Shown: positions 7,298 to 15,887, numbered from the stretch's first letter. The stretch: DNA of 19,803 nucleotides from an uncultured Succinatimonas sp. (GCA_905201175.1 CAJKNC010000019.1:1-19803); one strand, 5' to 3'. Notes: a model not told the origin generated them from the sequence alone. Translations and numbers: made by a program.

Positions 7298-9844
7298 TTA
7301 TTCTTCACTTACAGGGATCTTGCAATCTTTAAGATTCCAAATATTCTCAACATAGTCCTTGATAGAGCGATCAGAGCTAAACTTACCCATTGAAGCTGAG
7401 TTAATGATTGCTGCTTTGGCCCAACGAGCCTTGTCTGCATACATCTTCTCTGCTCTGATATGAGCATCCTGATATGAAACAAAATCAGCTAATACCAAGA
7501 ACTGATCGCCCTGATCTAGCAGAGAGCGTTTTATAGATGACAAAGCACCTGGCTCACCTGGAGTAAAGTAATCAGTATCAAACCAATCTAAAATGCTCTT
7601 TAACTCAGGATTAGAGTTGTAGTAATCCCAAGGATTATAACCACGGCTCTTTAAAGCCTTAACTTCATCAACGCTTAAGCCGAAAATAAAGTTATTTTCA
7701 ATGCCAGACTTCTCAACAATCTCAATATTAGCTCCATCCATTGTGCCTAAAGTTAAAGCACCGTTGATGGAGAACTTCATATTAGAAGTACCAGAGGCTT
7801 CATAACCTGCAGTAGAAATCTGTTCGGAAATATCTGCTGCCGGAATAATCTTTTCAGCTAAGCTTACACGATAGTTAGGCATAAAGACTACTTTCAGCTG
7901 TCCGCCTATACGTACATCATTATTGATGCGATTGCCTACAGCGTTAATGGCATAAATAATATCTTTTGCCAAAGTATAAGCAGGAGCAGCCTTTGCACCA
8001 AAAATAAATACTTGCGGGACAATCTTCATACCAGGATTCTCTAATAATCTCTTATAGAGAGACATGATATAAAGCAAATTCAAATGCTGACGCTTATATT
8101 CATGCAAACGCTTTACCTGTACGTCAAACATTGCATCAGGATTTACGTCTACGCCGACAAGACGCTTAATTTCAGCAGCTAAAGCAACTTTATTATCGTG
8201 CTTAATCTGCATGAAGCGCTGCTGCATCTTAGGATCATCGGCATATGGCTTAAGCTTTTCACACTTATCTAAATTTAAAGGCCAATCCTCTCCGGCAACC
8301 TCAGTATATAATTTAGCCAAACCAGGATTGCAGGCCAATAACCAGCGTCTTGGAGTTACGCCATTAGTAACATTGCAGAACTTCTCAGGATTTAAAGCTG
8401 CATACTCTGGGAACAGATCAGTCTTAACTAACTCTGAATGAATTGCAGCTACACCATTAACGCGGCGAGAAGCAATTACGCATAAATTGGCCATACGAAC
8501 TTTACGTACTGGGCCTTCTTCAATGATAGAAAGCTTGGCTTTTATATCATTATTGTCTGGCCAGCGATCCTGAACAGGGCCATTTAAGAAACGGTAATTG
8601 ATATCATAGATAATCTCTAAATGACGCGGTAATAATTCCTCAAAAATCCATACCGGCCATTTTTCCAAGGCTTCAGGCAATAATGTATGGTTGGTATAGT
8701 TAAAGGTCTTAGTAACAATATTCCAAGCGTCATCAAAGCTTAAGCCTTCTTCATCAATAAGCAGGCGCATAAGCTCAGCAACAGCAATAGCCGGATGAGT
8801 ATCGTTAAGCTGAATTACTATCTTATTGGCAAAATCTGTGTAATCATGATGATGAGTACGGTTATAGCGACGTAAAATATCGCGTAAAGAGCATGCAGAG
8901 AAGAAATACTGCTGAGTTAAGCGTAATTTCTTACCTGCATCAGTAGAATCATTAGGATACAAAACCTTAGAGATAGTCTCAGCTTCAGATTTCTCTTCCT
9001 GAGCATCAATATAACCACCTGCGTTAAAAACATCCCAGTTAAAAGACTCTGTAGGACGAGATTCCCACAAACGCAAAATAGCTACAGAAGAATCACGGAA
9101 GCCAACTACCGGAATATCCCAAGGCACTCCTTTGATAGTGCGATTAGGATGCCATACTGCCTGAGTTGATCCATCCGGACATTGCTGATGTTCAACATAA
9201 CCGCCTAAAGGAATATTTTGTAAAGATTCCGGACGGCAGACCTCCCAAGGGCAGCCATATTCACGCCAGCTATCCGGACGCTCTACCTGCTTGCCGCCAC
9301 GAATTTCTTGACGGAACAAGCCATTTTCATAATGTAAGCCGTAACCGACGCATGGATAGTTTAAAGTTGCCAAGGAATCCATATAGCAGGCAGCTAAACG
9401 GCCTAAACCGCCATTACCTAAAGCCATATCCGGCTCTTCTTGACAAATTTCGTTTATATCTAAACCTAACTCTTTTAAAGCTTCGCTTGCAATATCGTAT
9501 TTCTCTAAATTGCATAGGTTATTGATTGTCAAACGTCCCATCAAAAACTCTGCGGACAAATAATGTACTGCACGAGTATCCTGTTGCGCATGAGTATGCT
9601 GAGTATCAGTCAAGCGTTCAAAAATTTTCTCATTAGCAGTTGCTACCAATGCTTGCCACCAAGCCAAATTAGATGCTTTTTCAGGAGAAGTACCAATGGT
9701 GCGACGCAAGTGTCTGACAATATCAGTCTTGAACTCTTCTACAGCCTGTGCATAAGAGTTTTTTTTCTGCATAGAAACATTTTCCTTTACGGCACATTTT
9801 GCGCTACGACAATGTCTGCCTGACGCCTGTTTGTTAACTGCCAT
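7298..9844 (-). CDS. glgP: Glycogen/starch/maltodextrin phosphorylase
   Basis: Releases glucose 1-phosphate from alpha-1,4-glucan ends using phosphate and pyridoxal phosphate. The 848 residues include ALGNGGLGRL (141-150), VQLNDTHPA-type IQLNDTHPA (344-352), NVTNGVTPRR (491-500), VQVKRLHEYKRQ (576-587) and the PLP motif EASGTSNMKF (682-691), with Lys690 as the Schiff-base lysine. The residue after MKFS is Ile where the family signature expects Leu or Met, a mild change. Two starts are plausible. ATG 9844 has GAGGA 8 nt upstream. ATG 9772 has AGGA 10 nt upstream, gives 824 residues and aligns better with E. coli GlgP (815) and MalP (797). The longer form adds 24 basic, Cys-containing residues. 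No glgBXCA or malQ gene adjoins it, so GlgP and MalP cannot be told apart by context. Confidence 0.94.
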   Translation of the reverse strand: MAVNKQASGRHCRSAKCAVKENVSMQKKNSYAQAVEEFKTDIVRHLRRTIGTSPEKASNLAWWQALVATANEKIFERLTDTQHTHAQQDTRAVHYLSAEFLMGRLTINNLCNLEKYDIASEALKELGLDINEICQEEPDMALGNGGLGRLAACYMDSLATLNYPCVGYGLHYENGLFRQEIRGGKQVERPDSWREYGCPWEVCRPESLQNIPLGGYVEHQQCPDGSTQAVWHPNRTIKGVPWDIPVVGFRDSSVAILRLWESRPTESFNWDVFNAGGYIDAQEEKSEAETISKVLYPNDSTDAGKKLRLTQQYFFSACSLRDILRRYNRTHHHDYTDFANKIVIQLNDTHPAIAVAELMRLLIDEEGLSFDDAWNIVTKTFNYTNHTLLPEALEKWPVWIFEELLPRHLEIIYDINYRFLNGPVQDRWPDNNDIKAKLSIIEEGPVRKVRMANLCVIASRRVNGVAAIHSELVKTDLFPEYAALNPEKFCNVTNGVTPRRWLLACNPGLAKLYTEVAGEDWPLNLDKCEKLKPYADDPKMQQRFMQIKHDNKVALAAEIKRLVGVDVNPDAMFDVQVKRLHEYKRQHLNLLYIMSLYKRLLENPGMKIVPQVFIFGAKAAPAYTLAKDIIYAINAVGNRINNDVRIGGQLKVVFMPNYRVSLAEKIIPAADISEQISTAGYEASGTSNMKFSINGALTLGTMDGANIEIVEKSGIENNFIFGLSVDEVKALKSRGYNPWDYYNSNPELKSILDWFDTDYFTPGEPGALSSIKRSLLDQGDQFLVLADFVSYQDAHIRAEKMYADKARWAKAAIINSASMGKFSSDRSIKDYVENIWNLKDCKIPVSEE

Positions 9845-9919
9845 TATAAATATCCTCGATTGTTATAAATTCTCACATCTTTATATTGAGATTTGTATAA
9901 ATTCAGATGCATGTACGTT

Positions 9920-9948
9920 ATTTTATAACAGTATAAAACCAGCGTCAA
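9920..9948 (-). promoter_or_regulatory. Probable sigma-70 promoter of glgP
   Basis: On the minus strand TTGACG (9948-9943) and TAAAAT (9925-9920) are 17 bp apart, close to consensus. The predicted start point is about 9913, leaving a leader of roughly 70 nt before the 9844 start codon. Confidence 0.6.
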
Positions 9949-10046
9949 AAAAGGAAATTCGATGAAAATCGCATTTACGCTAAATTTACAATTTATAAAC
10001 ATCAACTTAAATAAAGAAAAGATGTAACGTTTTTTTTAATAATTCC

Positions 10047-10064
10047 TCAATATCAAAATATTGA
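10047..10064. repeat. Short inverted repeat in the parE-glgP gap
   Basis: TCAATAT (10047-10053) pairs with ATATTGA (10058-10064) around CAAA, flanked by T-runs on the plus strand at 10030-10037 and 10075-10084. parE ends at 10106 and is read leftward, so this is a possible 3' hairpin, but on that strand the tail is A-rich rather than T-rich. It is not a classical terminator. Confidence 0.35.
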
Positions 10065-10105
10065 TCGCGTTTAATTTTTTTTTAATGTCAAATTCTTGTA
10101 TAGAA

Positions 10106-12022
10106 TTAGTCTAAAAACTCTGCCTTATCACCATTATTTTCTAACCATTGACGCCGATCAGCAGCTCGCTTTTTAGATAGCAGCATATCCAAAAGAGCAA
10201 AGGTTTCTTCTTCAATATCAGAATCTAAAGTCAGCTGCATCAAACGCCTGGATTTAGGAGCTAAAGTGGTCTCTCGCAATTGTTCAGGATTCATCTCTCC
10301 TAAACCCTTAAAGCGCTGAATCTTAATATTTTCACGCTTAAACCCCTTGCGGGTGAATTTATTTTGCTTTTGAGCGAGTTCTGCGTCATCTAAAGCATAT
10401 TCTTTAAATTTTCCGCAATCAATGCGATATAAAGGCGGACAGGCAACATAAACATGCCCCTCTCTAACTAGTTGAGTAAAATGCTTTACGAATAAAGCAC
10501 ATAATAATGTTCCAATATGTAAGCCATCAGCATCAGCATCAGCCAAAATACAAATCTTGCTGTAGCGCAAGTTAGATAAATCATCACTATCAGGCTCTAT
10601 GCCCATGGCAACTGTAATTGCTCTGATCTCCTCGGAATTCAAAGCCGTACGGCCGCCAATTTCCCATGTATTTAAAATCTTGCCGCGCAAAGGCAAAATT
10701 GCCTGGAAGCTTGCATCCCTAGCCTGACGTGCTGACCCTCCGGCAGAATCGCCTTCAACAATAAATAGTTCGCCAAAATTCGGATCGGTTGAAGTACAGT
10801 CTACTAGCTTTCCTGGCAATTGGGGTCCTCTAACCGTCTTTTTACGTTCAACTACCTTAGCCTGACTATCACGTTCTTTAGCCTTATTGATAATTAGATT
10901 GGCAATTATCTTTCCCTTATCAACATTGCTGTTTAACCATAAAGAAAAATGATCGCGTACTGCCTGCTCAATTTGTCCTGCAATTTGTCGATTAGATAAT
11001 TTTTCTTTAGTCTGACCTGCAAATTGAGGCTCATGCATCTTTAAAGAAAGTACATATATACAGCCTGACCATACGTCCTCAGGAGTAATTTTTAAAGCAC
11101 GCGGTAATAAATTTTGCAAATCACAGAACTCCCGCATAGCCAAAGTCAAGCCGGAACGAAAACCATTTACATGAGTGCCGCCTTCTATAGTTGGAATCAA
11201 ATTTACATATGACTCGCCTACTTTCTGCAGGTTTTTATCATCATTTTCCCAGCATACCGCCCACTCTGCAATCCAATCATCGCCTTTAACGCATTCATGA
11301 TAAATATCAATAGGCTCAGCTGTATCGCCTAGCTGAGATTTTAAATATTCACTTAGATCGCCGCTATAACGCCATTCTGCTGACGTATTATTGATTTCAT
11401 CAGCAAAAATAATAGTTAAATTTTCACATAAGACTGCTTTAGCCTTAAGCTGATGACATAATCTTTTAACATCAAAAATAGGGCTGTCAAAAAACTCCGC
11501 GTCTGGATAAAAGCGAATTCCCGTACCAGTATCTTTTTTAGCGCAAGTGCCGACTTCATGCAAAGGTATAACCTTTTCGCCCTTAGCATATTCAATTTCA
11601 TAGATTTTACCGTCACGCTTCACCCGAGCTCTAAGCTTAGCTGACAATGCATTTACAACACTAACGCCTACGCCATGAAGACCGCCTGAGAATTGATAAT
11701 TATCAGAAGAAAACTTTCCGCCGGCATGCAAACGCGACAATATAAGCTCAATAGCCGGGATTTTTTCTACAGGGTGAAGATCAACAGGCATGCCTCGGCC
11801 ATTATCTATAACTTCCAGGCTGCCATCTTGATGCAGAGTTACTAAAATTTTATTACAAAATCCTGCTACAGCCTCATCGACGCTATTATCTATAACCTCC
11901 ATGCCCAAATGATTAGGATTGACTGTATCCGTATACATGCCGGGACGGCGTCTCACTGGCTCTAGGCCTTTTAAAACCTCAATGGAAGCTCCGGTATAAG
12001 CGTTTTTTTTGTTCTCTTGCAT
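10106..12022 (-). CDS. parE: DNA topoisomerase IV subunit B
   Basis: ATPase subunit of topoisomerase IV, which with ParC decatenates daughter chromosomes. The 638 residues (E. coli 630) carry the GHKL ATPase motifs EVIDNSVDEA (42-51), DNGRGMP (73-79) and GGLHGVGV (113-120). The transducer motif QTKEKL has the switch lysine Lys339. The TOPRIM motifs are EGDSAGG (423-429, Glu423) and DADADG (495-500), followed by the QRFKGLGEM metal/DNA region near the C-terminus. It lacks the large TOPRIM insertion of gammaproteobacterial GyrB, which decides for ParE. It begins 30 bp after the sensor kinase stop, so it may share its transcript. No Shine-Dalgarno sequence is visible before the ATG. An A8 run lies at codons 4-7 (12003-12010). 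parC is not in the window. Confidence 0.95.
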   Translation of the reverse strand: MQENKKNAYTGASIEVLKGLEPVRRRPGMYTDTVNPNHLGMEVIDNSVDEAVAGFCNKILVTLHQDGSLEVIDNGRGMPVDLHPVEKIPAIELILSRLHAGGKFSSDNYQFSGGLHGVGVSVVNALSAKLRARVKRDGKIYEIEYAKGEKVIPLHEVGTCAKKDTGTGIRFYPDAEFFDSPIFDVKRLCHQLKAKAVLCENLTIIFADEINNTSAEWRYSGDLSEYLKSQLGDTAEPIDIYHECVKGDDWIAEWAVCWENDDKNLQKVGESYVNLIPTIEGGTHVNGFRSGLTLAMREFCDLQNLLPRALKITPEDVWSGCIYVLSLKMHEPQFAGQTKEKLSNRQIAGQIEQAVRDHFSLWLNSNVDKGKIIANLIINKAKERDSQAKVVERKKTVRGPQLPGKLVDCTSTDPNFGELFIVEGDSAGGSARQARDASFQAILPLRGKILNTWEIGGRTALNSEEIRAITVAMGIEPDSDDLSNLRYSKICILADADADGLHIGTLLCALFVKHFTQLVREGHVYVACPPLYRIDCGKFKEYALDDAELAQKQNKFTRKGFKRENIKIQRFKGLGEMNPEQLRETTLAPKSRRLMQLTLDSDIEEETFALLDMLLSKKRAADRRQWLENNGDKAEFLD

Positions 12023-12052
12023 ATAGAAATTTTTATACTAATTTTTTATTGA

Positions 12053-13465
12053 TTATTTTAACTTAGGCAATATTACTCTTGCCAAAAGTCCGCCTTCTTT
12101 TACATTGCTAAGCTCTACTTTAGCCCCTAATTCTTCGGCTGAAGATTTGACAATGGCTAAGCCTAAACCCGTACCAGAAACTCTGGCCGTATCACCGCCG
12201 ACTCTGTAAAACGGTTCAAAGACTAATTTAAGCTTATCCTCAGGAATACCGCAGCCATTATCTTTTACTGAGATAATGATTTCCTCGCTATTCTCCTCAC
12301 AGCTTAAATCAACCTGTCCGTTCTCTTGAGTATATTTGAGTGCATTACTGCATAAATTTATCAAAATAGACTCAAGTATATTTTTATCGCTGTGAATTAC
12401 GCTATCAACCTCGCCCTCAATACCAAAATCAATATTCTTATCATCAGCTAAGGCCCCTAATTCTTCTAAGATCTCAATAAATAAATTCTTAACTACAATA
12501 TCTTGAAAATCATGGGGCTGCGAGCATTGACTGCGGGCATAATTTAAAAGCTTAGTGGTTAAGTCGCGCTGTCTTCTGATTGCCTGCCGTAATTCTAAAA
12601 GCTGCTCTTTTTGCTCATCATCAAGACCTTCTTCTTTAAAAGCCTCAGCCTGCAGGCTTAATGCGGTCAAAGGGGTACGCATCTCATGAGCTGCATCTGC
12701 AATAAAGCGTCTTTCATTCTGCAGACTTTCAGAGGTTTTATTAAACAATCTATTTAAGGCATCGATAAATACATCTAATTCAGAAGGAATTTTTTCAGCA
12801 TTTAAAGGGCGTAAATCATTTTCCTTTCGTTTGTCAATATCAAAAGCAAGGCGCCTTACAGGAAGAAACATTAAGTTCATAATTACTAATACTGTGGGAA
12901 TGTATATGCCTATCAGTACTAAAAATTCTATTAATGAATCTCTAAAAGCCTGTTCCACAGCATCATTTATAATCGATAAAGATCTTGCAACTACAAAACG
13001 TATCCCCTGCTTATTTGTTGCGATATAACATCTAACGCGGTTGTCATTGATTAAAATAGAATACAAGCCATCCTCAATATTCATGGGGATAAAAATAGTT
13101 TCTCCAGGCTGCGTATATAATGGCGCAATAATAATATCCCTATGTCTTTCGAAAAGATCTGATAATGATGGCTGAAGAAATAAGCTGTCATAGCTGTCAT
13201 TATTTCGATGTCGAGAATGATTTCTAAAAAAATTATTCTCAAAAAAATTAGGCTCTGACCAGCGTTTGGGCAATGGCATATTATAAGCCACAATAATATC
13301 TGCTATCTGTGAAATCTCTTCATCGATATATAAACGCGCTCCGTCTAAGGTTTTATTATAAGAACGCGTACTTACTACTGCAGTAAAAAAAATACCGATA
13401 ATACACAGTATAAGGCATAATCTCAGCTTAAGAGATCTAACTAATCTCCCTTTGCGACCTTCCAA
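12053..13465 (-). CDS. Sensor histidine kinase, QseC/PmrB type
   Basis: Inner-membrane kinase of 470 residues, partner of the regulator just upstream. TM1 is about residues 13-32 and TM2 about 178-202, enclosing a periplasmic sensor loop of roughly 145 residues rich in Asn, Phe, His and Arg near 73-92. A short linker follows, then the HisKA box FIADAAHEMRTPLTAL with His260, the N box (Asn374), the G1 motif DNGCGIP (402-408), the F box (FEPFYR) and G2 motif GTGLGL (431-436). Motifs are intact. The start is TTG at 13465 inside the regulator gene: AGAGG lies 6 nt upstream, and the 25-nt overlap suggests translational coupling. The DAAHE box and E. coli's qseBC lying close to parE favour QseC, but the signal is unknown and PmrB remains possible. 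Confidence 0.88.
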   Translation of the reverse strand: MEGRKGRLVRSLKLRLCLILCIIGIFFTAVVSTRSYNKTLDGARLYIDEEISQIADIIVAYNMPLPKRWSEPNFFENNFFRNHSRHRNNDSYDSLFLQPSLSDLFERHRDIIIAPLYTQPGETIFIPMNIEDGLYSILINDNRVRCYIATNKQGIRFVVARSLSIINDAVEQAFRDSLIEFLVLIGIYIPTVLVIMNLMFLPVRRLAFDIDKRKENDLRPLNAEKIPSELDVFIDALNRLFNKTSESLQNERRFIADAAHEMRTPLTALSLQAEAFKEEGLDDEQKEQLLELRQAIRRQRDLTTKLLNYARSQCSQPHDFQDIVVKNLFIEILEELGALADDKNIDFGIEGEVDSVIHSDKNILESILINLCSNALKYTQENGQVDLSCEENSEEIIISVKDNGCGIPEDKLKLVFEPFYRVGGDTARVSGTGLGLAIVKSSAEELGAKVELSNVKEGGLLARVILPKLK

Positions 13466-14115
13466 CCTACACCTCTGACATTCTTAATGTTAGTAGAGCC
13501 TACTTTTTTACGTAGGGTATGTATGATAAATTCTATCGCATTAGATTCAACCTCATCGCCAAAACTATAGATTCTATCTTCAAGAGCTTCTCGAGATAAA
13601 ACTGCTCCGGGGCGATTTAATAAAGCTTCTAATAATGCATACTCTCTCGCCGTTAAAAGCTCTTTATGCTCCCCGCTATCGCTTTTAACTAACACCTCAT
13701 GAGTTAGAGAATCTAAGCTTAAGATACCATTGCTCAGCTGCGGCTGAGACGAGCCGGAAGCCCGGCGTGTTACTGCTCTAATTCTAGCTAGTAATTCAGA
13801 CAGATCAAAAGGTTTTACTACATAATCATCAGCACCTATATCTAAGCCTGAAACTCTATCATCCAAACCGTCTCGAGCTGTAATAATAATCACCGGAGTA
13901 TTGATATTACGACTGCGCCATTTTTTTAACAAAGTAACTCCGTCAATACCCGGCAATCCTAAATCTAATAAAATACAATCATAACTAATATCATCAGGGG
14001 CATATTCAGCCTCATTACCATCATTGAGACAATCAACTGCATAGGCTTTGCTTTTAAGGCCATTCTCTACAGCTTTTGCAATCTGCTTATCATCTTCAAT
14101 TAAAAGAATGCGCAT
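13441..14115 (-). CDS. OmpR/PhoB-family response regulator, QseB/PmrA type
   Basis: DNA-binding regulator of 224 residues. The receiver domain (1-115) has acidic residues EDD at 7-9, phospho-acceptor Asp51 in LLDLGLPG, Thr79 in IITAR and Lys101 in KPF, all required residues. Residues about 128-222 form a winged helix: LTAREYALLEALL, then GAVLSREALEDRIY, then the recognition region EVESNAIEFIIHTLRKK, and the wing VRGVGW. AGGTGG lies 5 nt before the ATG. It is 155 bp downstream of yqiA on the same strand, with possible operator palindromes in the gap, and overlaps the sensor gene. The EVESNAIE...LRKKVG stretch is closest to QseB/PmrA regulators. Likely targets include its own operon and perhaps, through it, parE. 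Confidence 0.9.
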   Translation of the reverse strand: MRILLIEDDKQIAKAVENGLKSKAYAVDCLNDGNEAEYAPDDISYDCILLDLGLPGIDGVTLLKKWRSRNINTPVIIITARDGLDDRVSGLDIGADDYVVKPFDLSELLARIRAVTRRASGSSQPQLSNGILSLDSLTHEVLVKSDSGEHKELLTAREYALLEALLNRPGAVLSREALEDRIYSFGDEVESNAIEFIIHTLRKKVGSTNIKNVRGVGWKVAKGD

Positions 14116-14198
14116 CTAAACCACCTAAAATTTATTTTTTCAATGTCATTTAGCCTCATAAGAAGCCAAAGCTAAAATTCAAATAACATCAAACTGTT

Positions 14199-14234
14199 CT
14201 TATCGTATAAGGCATGCGGCATTTTAATTAAAAT
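14199..14234. promoter_or_regulatory. Palindromes upstream of the two-component operon
   Basis: Two symmetrical elements lie 84-120 bp before the response-regulator start: CTTAT-CGT-ATAAG (14199-14211) and the perfect 14-bp palindrome ATTTTAATTAAAAT (14221-14234). They could be regulator-binding sites. An AT-rich palindrome can also arise by chance in such DNA, so confidence is low. Confidence 0.3.
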
Positions 14235-14269
14235 CAAAATCCGTATTTATTAGCTATACGTCTAAATAA

Positions 14270-14851
14270 TTAGGATCTCTTGGTCAAAAAATCAATAATT
14301 TGAGGGACTACAGCTTCAAAATTTTCAAAAGCATGGCAGCCGCCTGCGAAAACTTCGATTTTAGCATTTTGATAATAAGATAACGCCTGTCTATAATCTA
14401 AAACCTCATCGCCTTTTTGCAAAAGTATATAAAGATTTTGAATATTAAGCGCATTGTGAGATTCAGTATCCAGCTGTTTCAAATAATCAATCATTTCCTG
14501 CGTCAAAAAAAAATGAGTATCTGTACAGCTGTTATACTGCGGGCCTAAAAGCTCCTTACAAAAATTTTGAGGATGAACGCAAGGATTAACTAAGGCGGCC
14601 TTCAAATTATAAAGATTACTTAAAACTGTCGCCATAAAACCGCCCATAGAACTGCCTACTAACCCAAGCTGCTCTTGACTGTAGTTTTGGCAAAACTCGC
14701 ACAGTGCCGTCAAAGCCTCTTTAGGAGTATCAGGGAAATCCAAAGAAATGAAACTATGCTCTGGATATTTTTCAGATAATACGCGTTTTAAAATCTGCGC
14801 CTTAATTGCATTTGGGCCTGACAGATAACCATGAATATATGCAATTAACAT
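14270..14851 (-). CDS. yqiA: YqiA-type alpha/beta-hydrolase (esterase)
   Basis: Small cytoplasmic esterase of 193 residues, the same length as E. coli YqiA. The fold markers are IAYIHGYLSGP at the N-terminus, the nucleophile elbow GSSMGG (66-71, Ser68), the acid in KGDEVLD (Asp148) and the histidine in GGCHAF (His173), a complete catalytic triad. E. coli YqiA hydrolyses short acyl esters and thioesters in vitro, and its natural substrate is not established. The ATG at 14851 shares one base with the cpdA stop (TGATG), with GGTGG 6 nt upstream. A TTG one codon earlier is less likely. This coupling to cpdA and the nearby parE repeat the enterobacterial order cpdA-yqiA-parE. Confidence 0.92.
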   Translation of the reverse strand: MLIAYIHGYLSGPNAIKAQILKRVLSEKYPEHSFISLDFPDTPKEALTALCEFCQNYSQEQLGLVGSSMGGFMATVLSNLYNLKAALVNPCVHPQNFCKELLGPQYNSCTDTHFFLTQEMIDYLKQLDTESHNALNIQNLYILLQKGDEVLDYRQALSYYQNAKIEVFAGGCHAFENFEAVVPQIIDFLTKRS

Positions 14852-15678
14852 CAATAGCCACCAACATCTGTACGCGGATGAAATGCATTGTTATCTAAAC
14901 GACAAACTAAAGTTTCAAAATTTCCGTTATCTTTGAAAATAAAATAACGCCATCCCGGACCCTTATGATCTAAAGCAAAATCATGGGAGTGCGGTAAAAA
15001 TTGAATCGAAGTAGAAGGTGTAGCAATATATCTTACACCTAGCTTAGTTTCATCTATTTCCTGATGTACATGTCCAGAAATTACAGCTTTTATTGAGGGA
15101 AAGCTTTTGACGAATACATGGAATTCATCCTGATTATGCAAAGTTTGTGTATCCAGCCAATTGCTGCCTACTAAAAGCGGTAAATGATGTATGCATATTA
15201 CAGTATTTAAATTAGGCTGTTCTCTGATGCATCTTTCAGCATACTCTAACTGATCACGCTGTACCCAGCCATGGGCAACCCCATAAACTTCAGAATTCAA
15301 CAAGATAAACTGCCAATTACCGCATATTATATTTCGGCTAGTATTAATTCCCAAATCATTAAAAATACGATACATCAAGGGGCCATCATCATGATTTCCA
15401 GGTAAAAAAAATACCGGCTTGTTCAGACATTTCACCATATTCGCAAAACGCTGATAAGATTCAACTGAATAATCCTGAGAGATGTCGCCTGTCATCAGCA
15501 CAAAATCAAAATCGATTTTCTGCTTTACTACCCCATTCAATACAGCGGCAAAACTATTAGCTGTTCTTACCCCTAGCAAATCACCATTAGGCTCAGCAAA
15601 CAGATGTGTATCTGTAATCTGCAATACGTTAAATTGCCAATCGGCGCTCCGGGGTTCTAATCGGCATTGATCTTCCAT
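14851..15678 (-). CDS. cpdA: 3',5'-cyclic AMP phosphodiesterase
   Basis: Class III cyclic nucleotide phosphodiesterase that hydrolyses cAMP to AMP in the cytoplasm and so tempers CRP signalling. The 275 residues match the E. coli length. The calcineurin-like metallophosphoesterase motifs are in order: LQITDTHLF (Asp23, His25), MTGDISQD (Asp65), LPGNHDD (Asn95, His96), CIHHLP (His163, His164) and SGHVHQE (His202, His204). The SWLDTQTLHN-like segment, ATPSTSIQF and the C-terminal GPGWR also follow E. coli CpdA closely. The upstream signal AAGAAG is weak and very close to the ATG, which suggests modest translation. It is the first gene of the cpdA-yqiA pair. The 209 bp before it holds the gph terminator and AT-rich DNA with no clear promoter. 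Confidence 0.95.
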   Translation of the reverse strand: MEDQCRLEPRSADWQFNVLQITDTHLFAEPNGDLLGVRTANSFAAVLNGVVKQKIDFDFVLMTGDISQDYSVESYQRFANMVKCLNKPVFFLPGNHDDGPLMYRIFNDLGINTSRNIICGNWQFILLNSEVYGVAHGWVQRDQLEYAERCIREQPNLNTVICIHHLPLLVGSNWLDTQTLHNQDEFHVFVKSFPSIKAVISGHVHQEIDETKLGVRYIATPSTSIQFLPHSHDFALDHKGPGWRYFIFKDNGNFETLVCRLDNNAFHPRTDVGGY

Positions 15679-15857
15679 AACTTCTTACACTTGACCTTAG
15701 ATTTACACCCGGTTGTACAAAAAAACACGTATAAAAAACAAACACTATATATAAAATAAATTTTTTATAATAAAAGATCTTCTCCCAAATTCAATTTTGA
15801 AAACACAATCTCATTTATAATAAATTTAATGTACTTATTTTATAAGATTTAGTAACT

Positions 15858-15881
15858 AAAAGGGATCGCACGATCCCTTTT
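15858..15881 (-). terminator. Rho-independent terminator after gph
   Basis: AAAAGGGATC (15858-15867) and GATCCCTTTT (15872-15881) form a perfect 10-bp stem with loop GCAC. It begins 7 nt past the gph stop, and in the minus direction ends in TTTT. It separates the aro/rpe/gph block from cpdA. Confidence 0.88.
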
Positions 15882-15887
15882 TATGAT

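Noticed and set aside
9166..9525. 119-codon plus-strand open frame inside glgP
   Set aside because: It is an antisense shadow of a highly conserved phosphorylase region and has no upstream signal.
10090..10107. AATTCT-TGTAT-AGAATT hairpin at the parE stop as its terminator
   Set aside because: The stem is only 6 bp of mostly A/T, and no T-run follows in the parE direction.
14984..14993. AGTGCGGT, resembling the Pasteurellaceae DNA-uptake core
   Set aside because: I noticed only this one near-match in about 20 kb, and it lies inside cpdA. Real uptake sequences occur about once per kilobase.
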